A stretch of 64,000 nucleotides of DNA from Salinicola acroporae (GTDB taxonomy: Bacteria; Pseudomonadota; Gammaproteobacteria; Pseudomonadales; Halomonadaceae), in the NCBI RefSeq assembly GCF_003206615.1, contig NZ_PZJW01000005.1:124001-188000 (forward strand). Direction: 5' to 3'. Under the pieces are notes generated by a model. It made no database searches. It had not been told where the DNA came from and saw only the letters and a program-made list of their open reading frames with translations. Position 1 is the first letter of the stretch, and the number at the start of each line of letters is the position of its first letter. The position numbers were made by a program, and so were the translations under genes. Shown piece after piece: positions 36,729-45,131 of the stretch.

Positions 36729-37627
36729 TTGACCCCCAGGATGCGTTCCATCGAGACCAGCCTGCTGACCAGATAGAATATCGTCACCACCATGAGCAGC
36801 AGGACCACGCTGACCGCACTCGCTGCGCCCCACTCGACATAGAGCTGGATGTTGCGGCTCACCAGCATCGACGCCATCACGGTGCGTCCACCCCCCATCA
36901 GTTCGGGCGTGATGTAGAAGCCGAGACAGAGCACGAAGACCAGCGTCATGCCGGCCAAGACCCCGCTCAGCGAGAGTGGGAAGAACACACGCCAGAAGAT
37001 GTGCATCGGTGAGCCGCCAAGGCTGGACCCTGCCAGCATCAAGTCCCGCGGAATTTTCTGCATGGTGGCGTAGAGGGGGAGCACCATGAACGGCAGGAGA
37101 ATGTGGACCGTCGCGACGATCGTACCGAACTCGTTATGTACCAGCGCCAGCGGCGCGTCGGTGAGCCCCAGCCCCATCAATGTCTGGTTGATGACGCCTG
37201 AGCGCTGCAGAAGAATCAGCCAGGCGTAGGCGCGTACGAGCACGCTGGTCCAGAACGGCACGATGACCAGCGCCAGAATCATCAGCGACCAGCGTCTCGG
37301 CAGCACCGTCGCGGCGTAAGCGAGGGGGTATCCCAGTAACAACGCCGCCAACGTCACGATGAAGCTGATACGAAAGGTCAGCCCGAACGTGCGCCAATAG
37401 ACCCCGTCGGTCAGCACGCGCTCGTAGTGCTCCAGGCTGAAGCTGCCGTCCACCTGGAACGACTGCGCGATCATCCAGCCCAGCGGCACGATCAGTAACA
37501 GCGTAACGATCAGCAGCGCCGGCATCAGCAGCGCCAGCATCAGGTGGTGCTCGCGTCGCTGAAACCTCGCCGAATTATCCTTCGGCATCGCTTGCAGCCC
37601 CGGATTGGGTAGCGTCGTCTCTTTCAA
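36725..37627 (-). CDS. PotB-type ABC transporter permease
   Basis: 300 residues from a TTG at 37627, chosen because GGAGGG stands 6 nt upstream; an ATG at 37588 and an upstream in-frame start lack such a site. About six hydrophobic segments; the EAA loop is DLMLAGSSLGGSPMHIFWRV. It is the partner of the PotC-like permease in an inner-membrane ABC importer of the spermidine/putrescine class. Confidence 0.85.
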   Translation of the reverse strand: MKETTLPNPGLQAMPKDNSARFQRREHHLMLALLMPALLIVTLLLIVPLGWMIAQSFQVDGSFSLEHYERVLTDGVYWRTFGLTFRISFIVTLAALLLGYPLAYAATVLPRRWSLMILALVIVPFWTSVLVRAYAWLILLQRSGVINQTLMGLGLTDAPLALVHNEFGTIVATVHILLPFMVLPLYATMQKIPRDLMLAGSSLGGSPMHIFWRVFFPLSLSGVLAGMTLVFVLCLGFYITPELMGGGRTVMASMLVSRNIQLYVEWGAASAVSVVLLLMVVTIFYLVSRLVSMERILGVK

Positions 37628-37662
37628 GGGATTCCCTCCGTGCAGGTCAGACGGTCTTGGAG

Positions 37663-37689
37663 TTGCCCGTGCGCGCAACGCACGGGCAA
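37663..37689 (-). other. Intra-operon hairpin between binding protein and permease genes
   Basis: A perfect 11-bp stem with a 5-nt loop (37663-37673, 37679-37689) starts a few bases after the binding-protein stop codon and ends 36 bp before the permease start. Such structures commonly protect the binding-protein message so that more of it is made than of the membrane parts. No T-run follows, so full termination is unlikely. Confidence 0.6.
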
Positions 37690-37694
37690 GGACC

Positions 37695-38765
37695 TCACTG
37701 CTGCATGAACTCCAGCCAGCGTCGTTCAGCTTCCACGCCCTCCGGCGAGGACCACCACTCGTACGCCATCAACGCCTGTTTGGCGGCATTCTCGGGCGAG
37801 CTGGGCAATTCGGCGGCGCGCGCTTTCGAAATGCGATCGGTCTGGAAGGCGGCCGGATTGCCCGGTCCGTAATCGATGTACTTCGGCAAGTCGGCCTGAA
37901 CGTCGGGAGCGATTGCGGCATTGACGAACTTCATCGCCGTATCGAGATGTGGGGCATCCTTGATCACACAGAGGTGGGTACTCTGCAGCACGCCCTGGTT
38001 GTAGGTGAACGCGGCCTGAGCTCCCGCATCGATGATCGAGCTGACGCGACCGTTCCACATCATGATCATGTCGACCTCTCCGTCGTGGAGAAGCTGGGCT
38101 GACTGGCCACCGGAAGTCCACCATGTCGCGACGTATGGCTTGATCTCCTCGAGCTTCTCGTAGGCACGATCGACATCGAGAGGATAAAGCTCATCCGGCG
38201 CCACGCCATCGGCCATCAATGCGGCTTCGAGCGTTCCCAGAGGATTGTTACGCAGCGCCCGGGGGCCTGGAAAGTTATCGATATCCCAGAAATCCTTCCA
38301 TGTCTGGGGCGGATGATCCCCATACGTTTCCGGATTATAGGCCAGCACGCTTGAATAGAATTCGTAGGCGACCGAATAGGGCGTCTTGTAACCATCCGGC
38401 ATGGATTCCGCATTGGGGATACGCGAGAAATCCAGCGGTTCGATTAGCCCTTGCTCACCTCCACGAATGCAGTTGAACGTCGGCGTATCAACAACGTCCC
38501 AAATCGGCTGCCCCGTGGCTCCCTGGGTACGAATCATCGGCCAGGCATCGGGAGCACTCTCCTGATTGATGGTGATGCCGAGGGACTGGGCCACCGGATC
38601 AAGAATCGCTTTCGTTTGCGCTTCCTGATAGGCGCCTCCCTGCGAAACGAAGGTAATCTGGTCGGCATGAGCGACCTGAGCGGTCGTTGCCAATGGCAGT
38701 GCTAAAATCGAGAAGGCTGCCAGTTGAGTAGTCACTTTTCGCGTGAAGCATTGGATCTGGTTCAT
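37695..38765 (-). CDS. PotD/PotF-type periplasmic substrate-binding protein
   Basis: 356 residues from the ATG at 38765 (GGAG site). The signal peptide ends near residue 34 (TTAQVAHA). The mature start ITFVSQGGAYQEAQTKAILDP is typical of polyamine-class extracellular binding proteins. A Trp/Tyr-rich hinge region (KPYVATWWTSGGQ) may form the ligand site. Which amine or amino acid it binds cannot be told. It is central to the operon potA - HAD - FAD oxidoreductase - binding protein - potB - potC - dehydrogenase. Confidence 0.85.
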   Translation of the reverse strand: MNQIQCFTRKVTTQLAAFSILALPLATTAQVAHADQITFVSQGGAYQEAQTKAILDPVAQSLGITINQESAPDAWPMIRTQGATGQPIWDVVDTPTFNCIRGGEQGLIEPLDFSRIPNAESMPDGYKTPYSVAYEFYSSVLAYNPETYGDHPPQTWKDFWDIDNFPGPRALRNNPLGTLEAALMADGVAPDELYPLDVDRAYEKLEEIKPYVATWWTSGGQSAQLLHDGEVDMIMMWNGRVSSIIDAGAQAAFTYNQGVLQSTHLCVIKDAPHLDTAMKFVNAAIAPDVQADLPKYIDYGPGNPAAFQTDRISKARAAELPSSPENAAKQALMAYEWWSSPEGVEAERRWLEFMQQ

Positions 38766-38809
38766 GTTGTTGTCTCCGCTTCCATTTTGAATTTGTGAAT
38801 CTTCTTCGT

Positions 38810-40114
38810 TTAGCGCCCCATTGCGTCCAATAGTTGATACCAGCCCGCAGTCAGTCGGATACCGAATTCCCGCAACGGATAGCACGGCACGCGGCGGAAA
38901 TTCGAGGCCCCGAAAAGACTGACATCGGGACTGTCTCCCAGGGAAAAATCCGCCGCCAGCCGCCCCATATAGTTCGATAAAGAAACGCCGGCACCATTGT
39001 AACCAGCCGCAAAAACCATACGGTCATCAAAGCGTCCGACATGGGGAAGCGCGTCCAGCGTCATCCCGACATGCCCCGACCAGCGATACGCAACCTTCAC
39101 GTTCGCGAGATCAGGAAAGAGCGAGATCATGGAGCGCTGCAGGGCATCGAAGGCGACACGCGAGTCGTGTTTTCCAAAGGCGCCGCGCCCACCGAAAAGG
39201 AACCGCCCGTCCACCTTTCGGAACCAACGCATCATCCGACGCGTTTCACCATAACTGCGATTGTTGACCAGGAGTCGCTGCTGGACCGCCGGGGCCAGCG
39301 GCTCCGTGGCGATGATCGAGCTGCGAAAGGGCACCAGCCGGGTACGGATCCTTTCTCCGGCTTCGGTCTGCCCGCTGTAGGCGTTGGTAGCCAGAATCAC
39401 CTGCCTGGCGCGGACCTCTCCACCCGGGGTGATGACGCTGACACCGCCGTCGGTACGTCGAATTCCCGTAGCGGGTGTCTGTTCGAACAGCGCAAGCCCG
39501 TGACGCTTGACCAGCACCTCGGCCAATCCTTCCACATAGGCCAGCGGCAGCAGCGTCCCCACGCCTTCGCTGAGCACCCCTCCAAAGAAGGCGCGAGAGC
39601 CCGTCTCATCGTGCACCGCCTCGGCACTGAGCACGCGCTGGTCGCCATCCCCCAAAGCACGCTGAAGCCACTCTGCCTCGTCGGCAATACTCTTGAAGGC
39701 TCGCTCATGATGAGCGCAGCGCAGATTACCGCAGCGTTGGAATCCCGCCTGGGTCAGCCCCAGCGCCTCGATCAGAGCCTCCAGCTCGTCCACCGCCGTG
39801 TGGCAGAGCCGGTGGACCGACCGTGCCGTTTCCAGCCCATGCTGGGCGGCGATCGCTGGGAACGACTGCCGCACCTTCGCTGATACCACCCCACCGTTGC
39901 GACCACTGGCGCCCCATCCGATCCGATTGGCTTCGAGCACGACCGTAGCCACGCCTCTCTCGATCAGGCGATGCGCCGCCGCGAGTCCGGTGTAGCCACC
40001 ACCGACGATGACGACATCGGTATCGCGATCGTTCTGCAACGACGGTAGCTCCGACCGGCCCCCGCTCATTTCACGCCACAGCGACGGGATATTGGCGATG
40101 ACCGACGAAGTCAT
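38810..40114 (-). CDS. FAD-dependent oxidoreductase of the DAO/PuuB-OrdL family
   Basis: 434 residues from the ATG at 40114, one base after the HAD stop codon. The FAD motif DVVIVGGGYTGLAAAHRL is near residue 33, and GWGASGRNGGVVSAK is the signature of gamma-glutamylputrescine oxidase-like enzymes. The C-terminal segment VFAAGYNGAGVSLSNYMGRL closes the FAD site. It should oxidise an amine or N-substituted amino acid taken up by the transporter encoded in the same operon. Substrate unknown; no puuA (glutamylputrescine synthetase) gene is present, which speaks against the Puu pathway. Confidence 0.85.
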   Translation of the reverse strand: MTSSVIANIPSLWREMSGGRSELPSLQNDRDTDVVIVGGGYTGLAAAHRLIERGVATVVLEANRIGWGASGRNGGVVSAKVRQSFPAIAAQHGLETARSVHRLCHTAVDELEALIEALGLTQAGFQRCGNLRCAHHERAFKSIADEAEWLQRALGDGDQRVLSAEAVHDETGSRAFFGGVLSEGVGTLLPLAYVEGLAEVLVKRHGLALFEQTPATGIRRTDGGVSVITPGGEVRARQVILATNAYSGQTEAGERIRTRLVPFRSSIIATEPLAPAVQQRLLVNNRSYGETRRMMRWFRKVDGRFLFGGRGAFGKHDSRVAFDALQRSMISLFPDLANVKVAYRWSGHVGMTLDALPHVGRFDDRMVFAAGYNGAGVSLSNYMGRLAADFSLGDSPDVSLFGASNFRRVPCYPLREFGIRLTAGWYQLLDAMGR

Positions 40115-40115
40115 C

Positions 40116-40814
40116 TCAGACGCCTTCCACTGCATCGGCAAGAGCCTTGAGCGTGGAAAAATGGAAGTCGGGTCGAGTGACGCTCTCTGGATCCGGGGTA
40201 CCACCAAATCCCTTCAACCCCTGGCGCCGTTCGATCCAGCAGGTCGTGTAGCCTAGCGACTTTGCCACGCCGATATCGTGATACTGACTCTGCGCCACAT
40301 GCAGAATCTCGTCGAACTTGTAACCGTAGGCAGCCTGGCGCCCGCGGTTGTACGCGAAGAAGAGCGGATCGGGTTTGGCCACCCCGGTATCATCGCAGGT
40401 AACGCTGTCGTCGAAAGGGCAACCCAACGTCATCGCATAATTGGAAAAGGCCGTACGATCGGCATTGGTCATCGCGACAAGACGGTAGTGCTTGCGCAAG
40501 CGCTTGAGTGCCGCGACCGAATCAGAGAAGGCGGGCCAATTGAGCACCGACAGCTGAAAAGACTCAGCCGAGGCGTCGTCGGCCGGCAGGCCAGACTCGG
40601 CCGCCAATGATCGATAGACATCGGCCATCGCGCTGCTGGAGCGCCCGTAGTACCTGTCGCGACCGCGCTTGTAGACCTCGAAGATATCGTCGTCGCTCAT
40701 CGCCTCCGTTGCACTGCCGCCAATGCGCCGCACGGCGGCGAGGACACCGGATTCGAAATCGATCAGCGTGCCGACAACATCGAAAGTGAGCACCTTGAAG
40801 TTGCTGAGTTCCAT
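40116..40814 (-). CDS. Haloacid dehalogenase type II-like HAD protein
   Basis: 232 residues. Motif I is LTFDVVGTLIDFE (Asp nucleophile near residue 11), motif II AMTNADR, motif III Lys in GVAKPDP, and motif IV VAQSQYHDIGVAKSLG. The lack of an acid at Asp+2 fits L-2-haloacid dehalogenases rather than phosphatases. The role beside an amine oxidoreductase is unclear; a repair or side-product hydrolase is possible. It is separated by 63 bp from the ATPase gene and by one base from the FAD gene. Confidence 0.82.
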   Translation of the reverse strand: MELSNFKVLTFDVVGTLIDFESGVLAAVRRIGGSATEAMSDDDIFEVYKRGRDRYYGRSSSAMADVYRSLAAESGLPADDASAESFQLSVLNWPAFSDSVAALKRLRKHYRLVAMTNADRTAFSNYAMTLGCPFDDSVTCDDTGVAKPDPLFFAYNRGRQAAYGYKFDEILHVAQSQYHDIGVAKSLGYTTCWIERRQGLKGFGGTPDPESVTRPDFHFSTLKALADAVEGV

Positions 40815-40877
40815 ATCGTCAATGACTCCCGTTGTTATGACGTTATTGAGGGTGATAACAGCGTTTCTGGGGGCGTG

Positions 40878-41990
40878 TCAGGCGGCGTTGGCGGTCCGCT
40901 TCTGCAGATCGGACACGACGACGGTGTCGGCCGAGTGCAGGACCACGGTGAGCGAAGCGCCGACTGGCGGAATCTGTTGCTGTCCGAAATGGTGACCGGG
41001 CTGGCGCAGGCTGACGGTAGCGCCATCGCCAAGCTCCAGAAAAAGCCTCAGGCTGTCGCCCTGATAGACGACCTCTCGGACGCGGGCCTCGAGCCGGTTG
41101 TACGCCTCGTCGAGCTGGTTGCCGGTGTCGATGAGCAATTTTTCGGTCTGCACAGCCAGATAGAGCCGAGCTTCGTTCGGCACGGCTCGAGCGCAGGCCA
41201 GCCGTTGGCTTCCGAGCTGCACATGATGATCATCGAGGCGTGTGACCGGCAGGAGCGTCGAATCGCCAATAAAGCTCGCCACGAAGGCGTCCCGTGGTGA
41301 GTCGTAGAGCGTTCGCGGGGCGTCGACCTGGACCAGGCGACCGTCTTTGAGGATCGCGATGCGATCACTCATGGTCAGCGCTTCACGCTGATCGTGGGTC
41401 ACATAGATAACGGTCGCGCCCAGTTTCTTGTGCAGCTGGCGCAGCTCGATCTGCATGGTTTCCCGTAACTGCTTGTCGAGCGCAGAGAGAGGTTCGTCCA
41501 TCAGAATGAGGCGCGGCTCGAACACTATTGCCCTGGCCAGCGCCACTCGCTGGCGTTGGCCACCGGAGAGCTGGGCGATGCTCCGGTCCTGATAGCCGTC
41601 CAGTTCGACCATCGCCAAGGCCCGTTTGACCTTGTCTGCCCAACCCGATCTCGGCTGACGGCGAGCCCTCAGAGGAAAGGCGACGTTGTCCCCCACACTC
41701 ATATGGGGAAAAAGCGCATAGCTTTGAAAAACCACGCCAATATCACGCTTGTGAGGTGGCATCCAGGTGACATCGCGATCGCCGATATGGACCGTGCCGG
41801 AACTCGGCATCACGAACCCGCCAAGTGCACCGAGAAGCGTGGTTTTCCCCGAACCGGAGGGGCCGAGGAGCGAGACGAACTCACCAGGTTGAATGTCGAG
41901 ACTGACATCATCGAGAACGAGATTACGGCCATATCGCTTGCTAACGGCGCGAATGGACACACCGACGCTGCCGCTATCATTTTGGCTCAT
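40878..41990 (-). CDS. PotA-type ABC transporter ATPase, first gene of the operon
   Basis: 370 residues. Walker A GPSGSGKTT, signature LSGGQRQRVALARA, Walker B LILMDEPLSALD and the H-loop THDQ are all intact. The C-terminal TOBE-like domain (about 270-350) matches the PotA/CysA class. It energises import through the two permeases encoded further along the operon. It diverges from the LysR gene at 42096 across 105 bp. AAGGAG precedes the ATG. Confidence 0.9.
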   Translation of the reverse strand: MSQNDSGSVGVSIRAVSKRYGRNLVLDDVSLDIQPGEFVSLLGPSGSGKTTLLGALGGFVMPSSGTVHIGDRDVTWMPPHKRDIGVVFQSYALFPHMSVGDNVAFPLRARRQPRSGWADKVKRALAMVELDGYQDRSIAQLSGGQRQRVALARAIVFEPRLILMDEPLSALDKQLRETMQIELRQLHKKLGATVIYVTHDQREALTMSDRIAILKDGRLVQVDAPRTLYDSPRDAFVASFIGDSTLLPVTRLDDHHVQLGSQRLACARAVPNEARLYLAVQTEKLLIDTGNQLDEAYNRLEARVREVVYQGDSLRLFLELGDGATVSLRQPGHHFGQQQIPPVGASLTVVLHSADTVVVSDLQKRTANAA

Positions 41991-42095
41991 GATGCATAGC
42001 TCCTTGTTCTTGTCTTCATGCTATTGAGAGCAGTAGAGCAAAAGGCGGGAGACGACTCAATTGCGAAATATTTGCATCCGGTATAACGTAGGGTT

Positions 42096-43055
42096 ATGTC
42101 AACCCTTCGTCGTAAACTGCCCAGCGCCAACGCTCTCTTCGTCTTCGAGGCGGCGGCGCGTTGCGGCAGTTTCACTCGTGCCGCCGCTCAATTAGGCGTC
42201 ACCCAACCGGCTGTCAGTCGCATGTTGTCGTTACTGGAAGCTCACTTGGAGGTTCAGCTTTTCATTAGGACGTCGGGAGGCATTTCACTTACCGAGAACG
42301 GCAACACTCTCTACCGAGGCATCGAGGACGGTTTTCGACATATCGAGGATGCCATCCAGGAAATTCGCGCTCGCCATACCGGTATGGAGACGATCACGCT
42401 CTCGGTATCGACTGCGTTCACTACCCACTGGTTGATGCCGCGGATGCATCGTCTGCAACAGGAATTTCCTACCGTCGACCTACGCTTTCAATTGATATCG
42501 GGTTCGGTCAAGGGATCGGTCGAGGATGTCGACCTGGGTCTTCGGTTCATCACCCAGGCAGATAAAGAGCACGTCAGCGCGTTGATCATGCCGGAGATTC
42601 TCATCCCGGTGTGCAGCGACGCCTATCGCGCCCAGCACTTCCCGGCGGCAAGTAAGCCGAGAGAACTGACGCTAATCAGCTTGAGCGACAGCCGCGCGAG
42701 TTGGTCCGATCTCTTTCCCGAGCTCGTCGGGGTGGGGCCTACCCCGCCTCACGCGCTCAACTTTTCGGATTATGCCGTCGTGCTCCAGGCAGCCATGCTA
42801 GGCCAAGGGGTGGCAATCGGTTGGCTCAATGTCACGACACATTGGTTCACTAAAGGTACTTTGGTTCCGGCCATCTCCCGCGCAATAATGACCGAGAGGC
42901 AATGTCACTTCATCCACTCCCGCAAAAAGCCGCCGAGCGACGCAACGCTGCGAGTACGTGACTGGCTGATCGAGGAGGTCCGCTCCGAAACCCGTCAAGT
43001 CATGCAGCACTATCCGGAACTTGCGCTGGAACGCCATCTCGTCGGCTGTCTCTGA
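42096..43055 (+). CDS. LysR-family regulator of the pot/FAD/HAD operon
   Basis: 319 residues. The N-terminal HTH (LPSANALFVFEAAARCGSFT; LGVTQPAVSRMLSLLEAHLE) places it in the GcvA-like group. It is divergent from the ATPase gene and most likely controls the seven-gene operon on the minus strand. The GC content of this gene appears a little lower than the ectoine genes around it, in line with a separate origin of this module. Inducer unknown. Confidence 0.86.
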   Translation: MSTLRRKLPSANALFVFEAAARCGSFTRAAAQLGVTQPAVSRMLSLLEAHLEVQLFIRTSGGISLTENGNTLYRGIEDGFRHIEDAIQEIRARHTGMETITLSVSTAFTTHWLMPRMHRLQQEFPTVDLRFQLISGSVKGSVEDVDLGLRFITQADKEHVSALIMPEILIPVCSDAYRAQHFPAASKPRELTLISLSDSRASWSDLFPELVGVGPTPPHALNFSDYAVVLQAAMLGQGVAIGWLNVTTHWFTKGTLVPAISRAIMTERQCHFIHSRKKPPSDATLRVRDWLIEEVRSETRQVMQHYPELALERHLVGCL

Positions 43056-43382
43056 AGTCTGTTGGACAGGCAGCCCGTATCGAGAGGGCCAGAGTTTCCC
43101 TCGCCGTGCGTCTTTGGTCTTCGGTAACAGAACTCATCAAGCGAATCTTGAGCTCTATCTGAAAAGTCGATGCGCGAAGGCTAGGTCAGGCAAAAGTTGG
43201 TGAAGACGTACCGGGCTGGCGCTCCTGCTTACGGGGTGTCGATGAGCCGATTTTTAACGCCGCATGGGCGAGCGTAGTACTTTTTCGACGGTGCCTAACG
43301 CTCGGTCGCAGAGAACCCCACAGGCGCCGGGTTCTCCGTACGGGGAAAGCCGACATGGCATCGACACCCGGGAACCTGCCCC
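43056..43382. other. Intergenic region between the LysR gene and doeX
   Basis: 327 bp with no gene seen. An inverted repeat with 8-bp arms and a 10-nt loop (43311-43318, 43329-43336) lies 47 bp past the doeX stop and may be its terminator, though no T-run follows. Confidence 0.4.
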
Positions 43383-43856
43383 TCAGCCGTCGGGATCGGG
43401 CAGCGCCGGCGGTCCTTCGCGCTTGACCGTCTTGGTGACGATATAGGTGAAGTAGCGCTCGATGCCGAGGTCGGACACCAGCCAGGCGTCGATCAGCCGC
43501 TGGTAGGCGTCGATGCTGTCGGCGGCGATCTTGACCAGGTAGTCGACACCGCCGCCGACCGCGACGCATTCCGCCACCGCATCGGTTTCCGACACCATTC
43601 GCTCGAAGCGGGCAAAGCTCTCGGCGTTGTGCTGCTTCAGCTCTATCTGAACCCATACCGGAGTGCGCTTGACGATGGCATCGGAGTTGACCCTGGCGCT
43701 GTAGCCCTCGATGACCCCAGCCTTTTCCAGCCGCTTGACCCGCTCCCAGCAGGGGCTGACGGAGAGGCTGATCGCCTCCGCCAGGCGCGACTTGGTAATC
43801 CGGCCGTCGCGGCTGAGGATCTCCAGGATCTTGAGGTCGTAGCGATCAAGCTTCAT
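43383..43856 (-). CDS. doeX: Lrp/AsnC-family regulator, DoeX
   Basis: 157 residues from the ATG at 43856 (a second ATG four codons upstream lacks a good ribosome site). The N-terminal HTH (LKILEILSRDGRITKSRLAEA, SVSPCWERVKRLEKAGVI) and the C-terminal RAM ligand-binding domain (VAVGGGVDYLVKIAADS) are intact. In Halomonas DoeX is encoded after doeAB and binds near doeA. Here it is the third gene of doeA-doeB-doeX. It presumably tunes ectoine catabolism together with EnuR. Confidence 0.85.
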   Translation of the reverse strand: MKLDRYDLKILEILSRDGRITKSRLAEAISLSVSPCWERVKRLEKAGVIEGYSARVNSDAIVKRTPVWVQIELKQHNAESFARFERMVSETDAVAECVAVGGGVDYLVKIAADSIDAYQRLIDAWLVSDLGIERYFTYIVTKTVKREGPPALPDPDG

Positions 43857-43991
43857 ACCAGACACCATCCAAACGGATCACGCTCGGCCATCCCTCGTTG
43901 AACGCTGTTTCAAAACGCGCATTCCTCATTCGTAAACTCTGCTTTTTCAACAGCGCTCGCCTCGTCTGGCCCTCACTCATTGGCGTTGGGT

Positions 43992-45029
43992 CTAGCTGCG
44001 ATCCTGGTCACGTTCCAAAGACTCGACCACTTCCGCGACCACAGCGATGGTATCGCCCATGCCGACCTTGGCCGGGAACCGCCGGGCGATCAGCACACCG
44101 TCGCGCTGGGCACGGTATTCGACCGGCACCGCGCCGGTGCGACTCATGTCATGGACCCGCGCCAGCACGTCGCCCTGCTTGACCATTTCCCCCAGTGAGA
44201 CCGTCAATTCCAGCAGGCCGGAGTGCTCGCTCTGGACATAGCAGCTGGCATCCGGCATGTCGACATAGATCATGGGTTCGGTCGGCGTCTCGACCTCGCC
44301 TTCCACCAGACCGTAGTGGACGAGAAAGTTGCGCACGCCCCGCTCGGTCACGGCCAGGCTTGCCGGTGTCGAGGTGCCGCCGCCGCCCAGCTCGGTGGTA
44401 ACGAAGGTCTTGCCCTGGGACTCCACCGCCGTGTCGTAGAGTTTGGTTGCGTCGAGCTCGAACATCATCATCGCGTAGGGCGCGCCGAAAGCTACCGCAC
44501 CGGCCAGGCTCGCGCGCTCCTGGCCGATATCGTCGAGCCGGTGTGCGGCGGCGAAGGGGACGATATCCAGCGTGCGGCCGCCGGAGTGCAGATCCAGCGC
44601 CACGTCGCACATCGGCACCAGCACGCGGTTGAAATAATCGGCGATCTGCGAGGTGACCCCGCCATTGGGGTCGCCGGGGAAACTCCGATTGAGGTTGCCG
44701 CCATCCAGCGGCGACGTCCGCTTGCCTGCTTCCGCCGCCGGCATGTTCATCATCGGCACGATGATGACGCGGCCCCGCACGTCTTCGGCCCGGAGCGTGC
44801 TGGCGAGCTTGAGCAGCGAGGTGATGCCTTCGTACTCGTCGCCGTGGTTGCCGCCGGTCAGCAGCGCCGTTGGCCCTTCGCCGTTGGCGACCACGGTAAC
44901 CGGGATCATCACCGCGCCCCATGCGGAAGTGTCGATGGAGATCGGCAGCTTGAGAAAGCCATGCTGAACGCCCGGGGCATCGAAGTCGACGGTGGCGCTG
45001 ATCGGGCTGGGACGCAGGGATGCGGACAT
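43992..45029 (-). CDS. doeB: N-alpha-acetyl-L-2,4-diaminobutyrate deacetylase, DoeB
   Basis: 345 residues from the ATG at 45029 (GGAG 7 nt upstream). Zinc carboxypeptidase/aspartoacylase fold: His62 and Glu65 in GGNHGDEYEG, and His148 in ALDLHSGG bind zinc. The C-terminal beta-barrel (LLELTVSLGEMVKQGDVLARV) is typical of the succinylglutamate desuccinylase/AstE branch. DoeB removes acetate from the DoeA product to give diaminobutyrate for DoeD. It lies 102 bp after doeA in the same direction. Confidence 0.9.
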   Translation of the reverse strand: MSASLRPSPISATVDFDAPGVQHGFLKLPISIDTSAWGAVMIPVTVVANGEGPTALLTGGNHGDEYEGITSLLKLASTLRAEDVRGRVIIVPMMNMPAAEAGKRTSPLDGGNLNRSFPGDPNGGVTSQIADYFNRVLVPMCDVALDLHSGGRTLDIVPFAAAHRLDDIGQERASLAGAVAFGAPYAMMMFELDATKLYDTAVESQGKTFVTTELGGGGTSTPASLAVTERGVRNFLVHYGLVEGEVETPTEPMIYVDMPDASCYVQSEHSGLLELTVSLGEMVKQGDVLARVHDMSRTGAVPVEYRAQRDGVLIARRFPAKVGMGDTIAVVAEVVESLERDQDRS

Positions 45030-45131
45030 GCGAACTCTCCTCAATGAAGCGGATGACGCGCCATGAGCACAAGGCCGACTGGCGCGTCATTGAAAGACAC
45101 GGAGTGACGTGGCGACCCCGTCAAAGCGGGC

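Noticed and set aside
38810-40114. Putrescine degradation through the Puu pathway
   Set aside because: The FAD enzyme resembles PuuB, but no glutamylputrescine synthetase, PuuC or PuuD gene is in the operon.
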